Source of the DNA: Nannochloropsis oceanica
Taxonomy: Eukaryota; Sar; Eustigmatophyceae; Eustigmatales; Monodopsidaceae
NCBI GenBank assembly: GCA_004519485.1
Contig: CP038111.1
Coordinates: 812,001-876,000, forward strand
Direction of reading: 5' to 3'
DNA: 64,000 nt
Shown here piece after piece: positions 12,543 through 21,932 of the stretch. Below the pieces are notes generated by a model, which worked only from the letters and a program-made list of their open reading frames with translations, was not told the origin of the DNA and ran no database searches. Position 1 is the stretch's first letter. Each line of letters opens with the position of its first letter. The position numbers were made by a program, and so were the translations under genes.

Positions 12543-14848
12543 TCAGAACGCCCGAGACATATGCTCCATGCGCTCTTCCATCCCCTTTTCACCCGCCTCG
12601 CTCCCTCCCTTCCTAAAGTCCAGCACACACCTCCACAACTTCTCTCTAATCTCCTCTATCGGCCAATGCAGATCATCCCCCAAGACTATCAACTCCTCCT
12701 CACTCCACCCCCCATCCATCTCTGCATTCTTCACCTCCCCCCGCAACGGCGCGAGGGCCTGAAGGAGAGAGGGTGCCTCGGCCAGGTAGGGATGGGCAAG
12801 CGCCTCAGCCACCGTAAGTCTCTGGGCCGGGTCAAAGTCCAGCATCCTCTCCATCAGGTTTAAGGCCAAGGGATCCGCCCCCTCGTACTGTCCCGCCAGC
12901 CCTCCCTCCCTTCCTCCCTCGTGGGCCCCTCCCACAGCGGCCATCTTGCGTACGTAGGCTTGCTTTGAAGGAGATAGACCCATGGTGGTCATAGTGAAGG
13001 TGGATGGACAGGGGAGGGGGCGAAGGATCGTAGAGAGCTGGTCGCCGCATTGGAAGAGGGGAGACGAAGAGGGGGTGATGGTGGCGCCGCTAGTGCAAGG
13101 GCTGGAGGGGAAGGCGGAGATGGTGGACGGAGGGGAGAGGGTGGAGCAAAAACTACCCGGAAAGAGGGGGGTGGAACGAGGATGGTGTAATTTGCCTGAG
13201 GGGAGAGAGAAAGGCAGGGAAAGAAGGGAGGAAGAGAGTATGAGCTGACTGTGCACGAGTAAGGGGGAGAGAAAGACAGGTTGAGTGTGCTGCCCAGCTT
13301 GACACCTTCTCTCTCCTAATCTAGAGTCTAAAAGCGGTGAAAGAAAGGGGGGGAGGGATGTAGGACGTACCTAGCAACTCGCCCACGACGCAGCCGACAG
13401 ACCACATGTCGATGGCGCGGGTGTAGGAGGGGCAGAGAAGGAGCAGTTCGGGAGCGCGATACCAGCGTGTCACGACGTGTGAAGAGAGAGAGCGGGAGAC
13501 AGAGAGCGAAGACGTGGTCGACGAGGGAGCTGTGGAGCTGACCATGAAGGAGGGCGAGAAAGCCGCAGAGGAGAGGCTTTCCTCCTCGTCCTCGTCGTAC
13601 AAAAAGTATTCATCGTCATCATTGTCCGTCCCGAAGGCCGAGGGGCTGTTCCAAAAAGTAGGAAGGACGCGGGTTGTGGGAGTGGAAGGACGAGAATCTG
13701 GATTGATGACACGCGCCAGGCCAAGGTCGCAGAGGGTGAGGGTACAGTCGGCGTTGATGAGGATGTTCGCCGGCTGGACAGAAGGAGAGAGGGAGGGAGG
13801 GAGGAAAGTGAGGCGGGTGGTCCGGTGCTAGCTTGCAGAGAGGGAGGGAGAGAGAAATGAAGCTAGTAGTAATTGGCGTACCTTAATATCCCGATGCACG
13901 ACATGCCGCGCTTGCAATGCGGCCAGCGCCTGCAGAATCTGGAAGAGGAATACCTTGACGTGGGCGGGAGTCAGGGCTTGGGGGGAGTGGAGGAGGTAGG
14001 CCAGGTTCGTCTCCTTGTACTCCAACACCAGAAACAGCTCTTCAAACGCTGAGGGCGAGGGAGGAGGGGCCAGGATATTGAGCAAGCCTACCAAATGCCG
14101 CTCGCACCCCTCCCGGGCTCCTTTCCCTTCTGTTCGGCTTTCCCTCAGCCCTCGGAGCAGGACCACTTCGCGGTAGATGCGCAGGGCGTCCACAGGGTCG
14201 AGGAAGGCGTTACGGATCCACTTAATAGCCACGCGGCACCTCAGCTGTGAGAGGGATAAAGAGGAGGGCGGAAGGGAGGAAACGAGGAGAGGGGGAGAGT
14301 GTCAATCGCAGGGGTACCCTCCTGCGTTTTTCTGTGGCGAGATGAGAGGGACATGTGAAAGGGAGGGTGGGAGGGTCTGTGGGGTTGGAGAAGGAGTCAG
14401 TACTCACCTGGTGGTCATAGGCCTCGGCAACGAGGGCGTAGGCCCCCTGCCCCACGTAGCGAACGTAGGAGTAGCGACCGTTCTCTGTGGGCCAGGAACG
14501 AAAAAAGGTAGCGGCTTGTCGTTGGTGCTGCTGCTTCTTACACCGCTGCCGCTGTTCACACTGCTGCTGCTGCTCACATTGCTCGCGCTGCGGCTTACAC
14601 TGCTGCTGGCCCTGTCGTTCACACTGCTGCTGCGTTTGGTACTGATGTTGCTGGTGAAAGTGTTTGTGTTGTTGCTGCTGCTGTGCTTGGTACTGCTTCT
14701 GCTCTAGCTGCTGTCCGGTTTGCTGCTCCTTTTGATACGTACATTCATTCTTCATCTCAGTCCTGATCTCCTCGTCCACATGTCGCAAAAGATTTGTGCC
14801 TTGCGATGGACTCTGGTGATAGCCTTGGCTGATGCGTGCGCACTCCAT
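12543..14848 (-). CDS. MAPK-like protein kinase with Gln-rich N terminus
   Basis: Exons 14848-14408, 14244-13882, 13773-13371 and 13195-12543 join in phase to 619 residues. Residues about 40-115 are Gln-rich. The kinase domain follows: glycine loop [19 protein letters not shown] (K155), HRDIKPANIL, DLGLARV (D284; DLG instead of DFG), [13 protein letters not shown] and [19 protein letters not shown], then a late MAPK-type segment ending [19 protein letters not shown]. These place it in the CMGC group near MAP kinases. Between DLG and TRWYRAPE lies an insert of about 65 residues, acidic then Ser/Thr-rich, and no T-x-Y activation motif is seen. A second Ser/Pro-rich insert follows GELLG. It is likely active, but how it is switched on is unclear. 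Confidence 0.85.
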
Positions 14849-15156
14849 ACTGATTCAGTCGTGATGACTTTTGCTACTAGGCGGGCTCCGAATGCTGTAT
14901 TTGTGGAGCATATTAATATGAGAGGATGAAGAATACGATATTTTGATAAAATTGGTACTAAACGATGGTCGTGTCGACCTCTCAAAAAAGAAATCAACTC
15001 AATAACTTTCTATACGCCAGCAGCCGCTCGGCTCAAGAAAGAGGAAAATTATTATTATGTTCCCGTCGAGGCGACACCATCAACTATGGAAATTGTGACA
15101 CTCCTCGGAATTTTTTGGTAAACATATCACTTGCCCTCACCCAAGATATAGACACA
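14849..15156. other. Gene-to-subtelomere spacer
   Basis: An AT-richer stretch upstream of the kinase gene, which should hold its promoter. No gene is supported between it and the repeat array. Confidence 0.5.
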
Positions 15157-16875
15157 CTCAAAGCATAGATCGCGGAGCGTAGAATACAAGGGCGGATATA
15201 GTTTAGGAAGGGCTTCTGTTGTAAGCGGTGATAGGTCTTCGCCGAAAAGCGGCGCCCACTTCGCTGTTCCGGCCGAGATTGTTCCGGCAGTTAAAGCAAA
15301 GATGTTCCACGTCAGTGCTGTGCCTGTTGTCTAAATGACATTGAAATCCAAGTGAGTCAAAAAGTGTAAATACACGTACTCAAAGCACATCACGGAGTGC
15401 AGAATATAAGGGCAGTGGCGTGTGCAGGGTTTCTGTAGTAGGCGGTGATGGATCTTCGCCGATGAGCGACGCCCGTTTTCCTGCCGGCAGCTCGATCAAA
15501 GAACATCTTTACATAGTACTATGTTTGTTGTCCACATGACATTGAAATCCATCCGAGTCAAAGGATGCGTTGTTTTTGCTCTACCTACTTGGAGGTAATG
15601 ACCTTGTCCCTTGTCGAGCCTTTTACTCGATTTCCATCGATAAATCCACCGAACTCCCCAGCAGCCTCGCCAGATGGATCGGGCAGTTAAAGCAAAGATG
15701 TTCCACGTCAGTGCTGTGCCTGTTGTCTAAATGACATTGAAATCCAAGTGCGTCAAAAAGTGTAAATACACGTACTCAAAGCACATCACGGAATACACGT
15801 ACTCAAAGCACATCACGGAGTGCAGAATATAAGGGCAGTGGCGTGTGCAGGGTTTCTGTAGTAGGCGGTGATGGATCTTCGCCGATGAGCGGCGCCCGTT
15901 TTCCTGCCGGCAGCTCGATCAAAGAACATCTTTACATAGTACTATGTTTGTTGTCCACATGACATTGAAATCCATGCGAGTCAAAGGATGCGTTGTTGTT
16001 GCTCTACCTACTTGGAGGTAATGACCTTGTCCCTTGTCGAGCCTTTTACTCGATTTCCATCGATAAATCCACCGAACTCCCCAGCAGCCTCGCCAGATGG
16101 ATCGGGCAGTTAAAGCAAAGATGTTCCACGTCAGTGCTGTGCCTGTTGTCTAAATGACATTGAAATCCAAGTGAGTCAAAAAGTGTAAATACACGTACTC
16201 AAAGCACATCACGGAATACACGTACTCAAAGCACATCACGGAGTGCAGAATATAAGGGCAGTGGCGTGTGCAGGGTTTCTGTAGTAGGCGGTGATGGATC
16301 TTCGCCGATGAGCGGCGCCCGTTTTCCTGCCGGCAGCTCGATCAAAGAACATCTTTACATAGTACTATGTTTGTTGTCCACATGACATTGAAATCCATGC
16401 GAGTCAAAGGATGCGTTGTTGTTGCTCTACCTACTTGGAGGTAATGACCTTGTCCCTTGTCGAGCCTTTTACTCGATTTCCATCGATAAATCCACCGAAC
16501 TCCCCAGCAGCCTCGCCAGATGGATCGGGCAGTTAAAGCAAAGATGTTCCACGTCAGTGCTGTGCCTGTTGTCTAAATGACATTGAAATCCAAGTGCGTC
16601 AAAAAGTGTAAATACACGTACTCAAAGCACATCACGGAATACACGTACTCAAAGCACATCACGGAGTGCAGAATATAAGGGCAGTGGCGTGTGCAGGGTT
16701 TCTGTAGTAGGCGGTGATGGATCTTCGCCGATGAGCGGCGCCCGTTTTCCTGCCGGCAGCTCGATCAAAGAACATCTTTACATAGTACTATGTTTGTTGT
16801 CCACATGACATTGAAATCCATGCGAGTCAAAGGATGCGTTGTTGTTGCTCTACCTACTTGGAGGTAATGACCTTG
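15157..16875. repeat. Subtelomeric tandem array, 423-bp unit
   Basis: Copies of the marker TTAAAGCAAAGATGTTCCAC start at 15291, 15687, 16110 and 16533. This gives one 396-bp unit, two 423-bp units and a final unit cut at 16875; a diverged partial copy precedes them at 15157-15290. The 396 to 423 change is one internal 27-bp duplication (ATACACGTACTCAAAGCACA and onward). Each unit also holds two related halves, each with TGACATTGAAATCCA followed by GAGTCAAA, so the unit itself arose by duplication. A 14-bp perfect palindrome, ACATAGTACTATGT, recurs in every unit (first at 15511-15524), as does CTGCCGGCAG. No open frame is conserved. Confidence 0.95.
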
Positions 16876-17200
16876 TTAGGGTTAGGGTTAGGGTTAGGGT
16901 TAGGGTTAGGGTTAGGGTTAGGGTTAGGGTTAGGGTTAGGGTTAGGGTTAGGGTTAGGGTTAGGGTTAGGGTTAGGGTTAGGGTTAGGGTTAGGGTTAGG
17001 GTTAGGGTTAGGGTTAGGGTTAGGGTTAGGGTTAGGGTTAGGGTTAGGGTTAGGGTTAGGGTTAGGGTTAGGGTTAGGGTTAGGGTTAGGGTTAGGGTTA
17101 GGGTTAGGGTTAGGGTTAGGGTTAGGGTTAGGGTTAGGGTTAGGTTAGGGTTAGGGTTAGGGTTAGGGTTAGGGTTAGGGTTAGGGTTAGGGTTAGGGTT
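16876..17200 (+). repeat. Telomere array (TTAGGG)n, right end of a chromosome
   Basis: About 54 copies of TTAGGG run 5' to 3' into the N gap, the polarity of a right chromosome end. One deviant TTAGG lies at 17140-17144; all other copies are exact. The array starts inside a subtelomeric unit, where unit sequence CCTTGTCCC becomes CCTTGTTAGGG. Confidence 0.97.
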
Positions 17201-17300
17201 NNNNNNNNNNNNNNNNNNNNNNNNNNNNNNNNNNNNNNNNNNNNNNNNNNNNNNNNNNNNNNNNNNNNNNNNNNNNNNNNNNNNNNNNNNNNNNNNNNNN
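17201..17300. other. Assembly gap of 100 N
   Basis: Exactly 100 unknown bases stand between the G-rich and C-rich telomere arrays. The round number is typical of a scaffolding placeholder of unknown true size. Confidence 0.99.
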
Positions 17301-17563
17301 AACCCTAACCCTAACCCTAACCCTAACCCTAACCCTAACCCTAACCCTAACCCTAACCCTAACCCTAACCCTAACCCTAACCCTAACCCTAACCCTAACC
17401 CTAACCCTAACCCTAACCCTAACCCTAACCCTAACCCTAACCCTAACCCTAACCCTAACCCTAACCCTAACCCTAACCCTAACCCTAACCCTAACCCTAA
17501 CCCTAACCCTAACCCTAACCCTAACCCTAACCCTAACCCTAACCCTAACCCTAACCCTAACCC
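17301..17563 (-). repeat. Telomere array (CCCTAA)n, left end of another chromosome
   Basis: About 44 exact CCCTAA copies read away from the gap, the polarity expected at a left chromosome end. They end at 17563, where unique sequence (AAAAAGAAATGATAACAG) begins at once, without the 423-bp array seen on the other side. Confidence 0.97.
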
Positions 17564-17617
17564 AAAAAGAAATGATAACAGTCGAAGCGGACACTTTCTC
17601 TCTTGGTCTTCGCCTCC

Positions 17618-17619
<2 letters not shown>

Positions 17620-17654
<35 letters not shown>
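17620..17654. repeat. (CA)n microsatellite
   Basis: A run of about 17 CA units lies 57 bp inside the telomere and upstream of the F-box gene. Confidence 0.95.
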
Positions 17655-17658
<4 letters not shown>

Positions 17659-17805
17659 TAACACGAGACACTGTATAATGTGTGCACCTCGCGTACATGC
17701 TCCTCCTGTAATTCCTCCTTTACCAACCCCTTTCTTTTCCTTAGACTCGCACAACAACACACCCGTGGCTGCCCACAGGGCGGGCGTACCTGCTAGTTTT
17801 CCTTG

Positions 17806-20800
17806 ATGCGCACATGCGAAGCGCTGTTGAAGCTCACACACATCGATCGAACCACCAACCCACGACACGCAATGACAGGCAGCTGTCCTTATTGTGCCCT
17901 CGTGGAGCTGGCCGACGCGTATGTGAGGAGGAGGATGCTGCCGCAGCAGCAGGAATTACAACAAGGGCAGAAATGCAAGTTTCGTCAGCCCGACACCCTC
18001 ACCCTTTACCATCATCTGGCCCGTCTCCTTGCCCAAGGCTACCACCGCGCCTCGTTTTCCCAACTCAAGCCGGCAACGCATTTTCCTTCGTTGACCTTCG
18101 TCTCCTCTACTCCTCCGCTCCTAGCTGGCTGGCGCTCTCAGCTGCACCAATCCCTGCATCGCGCTCTAGTCTTGCCTCGCTCATCGAGCAGGGCAGAGGA
18201 CGGTGGAGACAACGATAGAGAGGACGAGGAAATAATGGGCTCGTTTTGGAATGCTCTAGCTCCACCTCAGCACCGCCATCGTCCTCAGTATAAGCAGCGG
18301 CAGCACAACGCGCGTGGAGGTGGGGACCATCGCAGCATACGAGACGGCGACGACGCCCTTTCGCAGTGGTCCTGCAAGGCAGCAGTAGCTTCTGGGTTAT
18401 GCGATGAGGTGTGCCGCGCGCTTCTCGCCCTGCAACAATCTCAGCAGACGCAAGTGGTGGCCCAGCGGGTGCTTGGTCTCATTTTGATGCATGTCGCGGC
18501 TGGCCGCGGGGATGCGCGAGCAGGAAGGCATGGGAAAGCGGAAGGGGGGGAATGGGAGAAGGAGAAGAAAAGAAATGGCCTTGAAGTGGAGGCTCTGACG
18601 ATAGGCAAGGGCAGCCGGAGGGTGCCCTCATCCACTCTTCTTTCCTTCTCTACCCCCTTGCTTGTTGCCCTCCGGACCTCTCTTACCCTGGGACCCGCCC
18701 TGTCACCCGCCCAGCTTGATATCACCATCCGCCCGTGCTACTTCGTCTCGGCTGCTTCCAATTGCTGTCGTCCTCCACCCCCCGTACTTTCCCCCGCCGC
18801 GGCCGCCCGCCTGCTGGCCGTCGCCCGTGAACTCCCCCAGCAGCTGTCGGTCCCCTTTCTGGTGGCTTTGTTGCGTGCGTTGAGGCACGAGGAGGAAAAC
18901 CTCAAAGAGAAGGGTGAAAGAGGGAGTATTAAGAGTGAAGTCCTGGAAGGAGAGGAAACAGAACGAGAAGGGAGAGGGGAGAGGGCAAGAAATGGGAGCC
19001 AGGGTGCGGAACTGGCAGAGACCGGGTCAAATTTCAATGTCGCAGAGCAGCTGCAGGCCCGACCTCATTTTACGCGAACGGTAGCAACCCCACATCGTCC
19101 ATTATCACTGCCGTCACCACCACCGCCAGCAGCAGGAGCAACAGTGGCAGTTGCCTATTTCCCCCTTGACCAAGTTCTCCAACTCTTCCTCGGCTGTCTC
19201 CACGACATTTTCCTCCGCAGCCCGACACACGTGCAAGACGCCCTTGCCTCTGCCTTGCAGCCAACAGCGGCTACGCTCTCACCGGAGTTTCCTTCCGCCC
19301 GCCCTCGTTCGTGGGTTTCCTACTCGGTGGCGTTCCTACTCCATGTAGTACGTGCTCCGAGAGAGTGTGGTGGCCTCCCAGGGGCGGGGAAGAAGAGTGA
19401 AGTAGAGATGAAGGGCTGCAGCACCAGCACCAGAGCGAGTCTCTCCTTTTCGCCAGATTCGTACCTGCCTCCTTCCTCCCTGTTCTCAACCACCCACGTC
19501 CTTCTGTCCTCCCTTGCCATCAATTACGGTCTCTTCGCTCCGGCTCCTTCAAAGCCTATACCTGCTCTCCCCCCTGCCGGCCTTCCCTCTTCTCCACCTC
19601 CTCCCTCCCCTTCAAGCAAAATCGACCCCGTCCTCGCCCTTCCGCGCGCTGTCGCCCTTCACCTGCTTTCTTTTCTCAACCCCAAGCGCTTGGCCAAGGT
19701 CGAAGCCGTGTCTCCCGCCTGGTACGATTTTTTATCCTCTCCCCTCTCCGACACCCTTCTCTGGCGGCCTCTTCTTCCTCTCTTGCAAGCTCCTTTCACC
19801 GCCGATAGCTATGAGGAAACGGAGGGTGCAAGGTCATTTCGGTGGGGAAGAGGGCAGGGGCATCGACTGTGGCGGGAGCTCTACCAGAGGAGGAATAAGG
19901 TTTGGCGGCGCCTGCGGAAAAGTATGTGGGGCCAGAACGTTCCGTTAATCTGTCGAGAAGGATACCAAGCGGCAGACGTGGATGTCTACGCGCCTCCCTT
20001 GCTGTGTGGGGCGGCCTTCCTAGATTTTGAAATGGAGGAGCGGATGGTGGAATGGGATGCGGGGGGGTCCAATATGGCTCTCTCAAGTCCACGGTATAGC
20101 CTGGGCCAGAGATTGTTTCGCGTTCTCTTCACGGACCTGATGAAGGTGGACTCCCCAAGCGAGGTCAACCTCAGAGGAAAAGAAAGAGGGGAAGCTGGAC
20201 AAGAGAGTGTATTTGGAGCCTCGCCAACTCTGTGCCAGTATTGCGGAGGCCTGCGGGACCTCTTGTCATGGTGCCCGTCAGAAAAGATGTCAGTGGCGAA
20301 GGAATGGCGGGGCGAGTCCCAGAGTGACAATGATAAGGAAGATGAAGAAACTGCTGGAGAAGGAGAAGGAGGGGAAAAGCGGAGGAGCAAAAAGAGACGC
20401 CAGATTGACATAATGGAGGAAGATGCTCAGGCGGAGAAGAAGAATGGAGGGGTCGGGCAGGAGGAGCGCGCCGTGCATGCTTGTATGCTTCTGGGGCGGT
20501 ATGAGAAATTTGAAAGATGTAGAAGCAAATTAAGTAGCAGCAGTCGGACCAGCAGTAGGAGTAAGGCAGCCCACGGCACAATTGAGATTGAGCGGGTCGT
20601 TCCCTTGAATCGCTGGAAGTACGTATTTGGCACACGGTTGCAGTGTGAGACCTCCCTTCTCTCCTCCTTCAAAGAGGCCGTCCGAGCCTGGCGCGCCATG
20701 AGGGAGAGGGAAGAAGCCGCGATATGGCAGGATAAAAAGGTGTCAAAAAGGGTCGCAGTACTATCAGCAGCGGTACATGAACACTCGTTGCGGCGCGTTT

Positions 20801-20976
20801 GTCGAGTGTTGGGGTGCTTAGCGATCGTGACGCCAGACAACATTGTAGAGCATACGGCATGGCACCGGGCCATGGCAAGGGCGGGTGGGAAAGAGGAATT
20901 GGGGGGACGGAAGGTAGAGGTCAAGTGCAAAGGAAAGAAGCTGCGAGAGACATGTGTAAGGAAAGTGGAAAAATGA
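17806..20976 (+). CDS. Large intronless F-box protein
   Basis: A single open frame of 1056 residues begins at the ATG at 17806; another in-frame ATG follows at 17872 (MTGSCPYCALVEL). An F-box-like segment lies at about residues 606-655: LALPRAVALHLLSFLNPKRL, then VSPAWYDFL and LWRPLLPLL. This would bind SKP1 in an SCF ubiquitin ligase. After it come RLWRELYQRRNKVWRRL, a possible zinc-binding CQYCGGLRDLLSWC, and an acidic-basic low-complexity stretch near 840-880. The N-terminal half has helical segments but no domain I recognise. It is unusual here in lacking introns, and it starts about 240 bp from a telomere, so upstream exons may have been lost. The target-binding region is unknown. Confidence 0.72.
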   Translation: MRTCEALLKLTHIDRTTNPRHAMTGSCPYCALVELADAYVRRRMLPQQQELQQGQKCKFRQPDTLTLYHHLARLLAQGYHRASFSQLKPATHFPSLTFVSSTPPLLAGWRSQLHQSLHRALVLPRSSSRAEDGGDNDREDEEIMGSFWNALAPPQHRHRPQYKQRQHNARGGGDHRSIRDGDDALSQWSCKAAVASGLCDEVCRALLALQQSQQTQVVAQRVLGLILMHVAAGRGDARAGRHGKAEGGEWEKEKKRNGLEVEALTIGKGSRRVPSSTLLSFSTPLLVALRTSLTLGPALSPAQLDITIRPCYFVSAASNCCRPPPPVLSPAAAARLLAVARELPQQLSVPFLVALLRALRHEEENLKEKGERGSIKSEVLEGEETEREGRGERARNGSQGAELAETGSNFNVAEQLQARPHFTRTVATPHRPLSLPSPPPPAAGATVAVAYFPLDQVLQLFLGCLHDIFLRSPTHVQDALASALQPTAATLSPEFPSARPRSWVSYSVAFLLHVVRAPRECGGLPGAGKKSEVEMKGCSTSTRASLSFSPDSYLPPSSLFSTTHVLLSSLAINYGLFAPAPSKPIPALPPAGLPSSPPPPSPSSKIDPVLALPRAVALHLLSFLNPKRLAKVEAVSPAWYDFLSSPLSDTLLWRPLLPLLQAPFTADSYEETEGARSFRWGRGQGHRLWRELYQRRNKVWRRLRKSMWGQNVPLICREGYQAADVDVYAPPLLCGAAFLDFEMEERMVEWDAGGSNMALSSPRYSLGQRLFRVLFTDLMKVDSPSEVNLRGKERGEAGQESVFGASPTLCQYCGGLRDLLSWCPSEKMSVAKEWRGESQSDNDKEDEETAGEGEGGEKRRSKKRRQIDIMEEDAQAEKKNGGVGQEERAVHACMLLGRYEKFERCRSKLSSSSRTSSRSKAAHGTIEIERVVPLNRWKYVFGTRLQCETSLLSSFKEAVRAWRAMREREEAAIWQDKKVSKRVAVLSAAVHEHSLRRVCRVLGCLAIVTPDNIVEHTAWHRAMARAGGKEELGGRKVEVKCKGKKLRETCVRKVEK

Positions 20977-21547
20977 GTGGGAAAAGACAGACATTTCACA
21001 TTGTATGTAGATATAATAGAAAATAAAATAAGCTGAACATTCTGCGTGTATGAGAGTATGGTCCGTGGAGAAGATCGTCCCCATAATCTCCGATTTGATC
21101 AATCGCGGCAGGTGAAGCAGACGCTGAATAATCCGAGGAATTTGCTGGTAAAAAAACTGTCAAAGCCACCAGAAACCTCGGCAAAATAAGAGAAGAATAT
21201 GCAACACTTTTTAATTTGAAGGCTTTCAACCATTTATTCTCACAAGCGTGCCTCTTAGGATTACGACACGAGGGAAAGGCTTTCAACTATACATAAAATA
21301 TGTACTCAAAGCTTCCGAGAGGGGAGAGAATAAGGCGTAATGAAATCAAGCTTTTTAATGGTTTGAAATTGCTAGGAGGAGGAGCCTATTTTGCCATTTC
21401 TGATTCTCTGCTTGTGTTGAGCTATAGCAATATTTGCCTTTCCTTCCCCTTATTGGTCATTGGATATAGGAATTTAGCGATGCAGCTTTACCTTCCTACC
21501 CGGCGAATCCATGTCCCCACGCATGCTTACTTCTGAGCTGCATACAC
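20977..21547. other. Intergenic region
   Basis: An AT-rich 3' flank of the F-box gene, with AATAAAATAAG near 21021 as a possible polyadenylation signal. No gene is supported. Confidence 0.45.
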
Positions 21548-21916
21548 GCTACTTCCCGCATTATATTCATCACATTGAAAAGGTCTAACAGGGCAAGGCA
21601 TCGGCAGCAACAGCAGCAGCAGAGGCAGCAGCAGCATCAGCAAACAAGGAAGCGTCGCAACCCGCAGCTCGCTACTTCCCGCATTATATTCATCACATTG
21701 AAAAGGTCTAACAGGGCAAGGCATCGGCAGCAACAGCAGCAGCAGAGGCAGCAGCAGCATCAGCAAACAAGGAAGTGTCGCAACCCGCAGCTCGCTACTT
21801 CCCACATTATATTCATCACATTGAAAAGGTCTAGCAGGGCAAGGCATCGGCAGCGACAGGAGCAGCAGAGGCAGCAGCAGCATCAGCAAACAGGGAAGCG
21901 TAGCGACCCGCAGCCC
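21548..21916. repeat. 123-bp minisatellite, 3 copies
   Basis: Copies start at 21548, 21671 and 21794, each with GCTACTTCCCRCATTATATT at the left and a CAGCAG-rich part at the right. Because 123 is a multiple of three, open frames run through on both strands, but these look like a consequence of the period. The array ends about 17 bp before the start codon of the next gene. Confidence 0.92.
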
Positions 21917-21932
21917 GTGCTACACTATAGGC

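Noticed and set aside
16834-17657. Long open frames coding (Leu-Gly)n, (Val-Arg)n and (Asn-Pro)n on both strands
   Set aside because: They are translations of the telomere repeat and the N gap.
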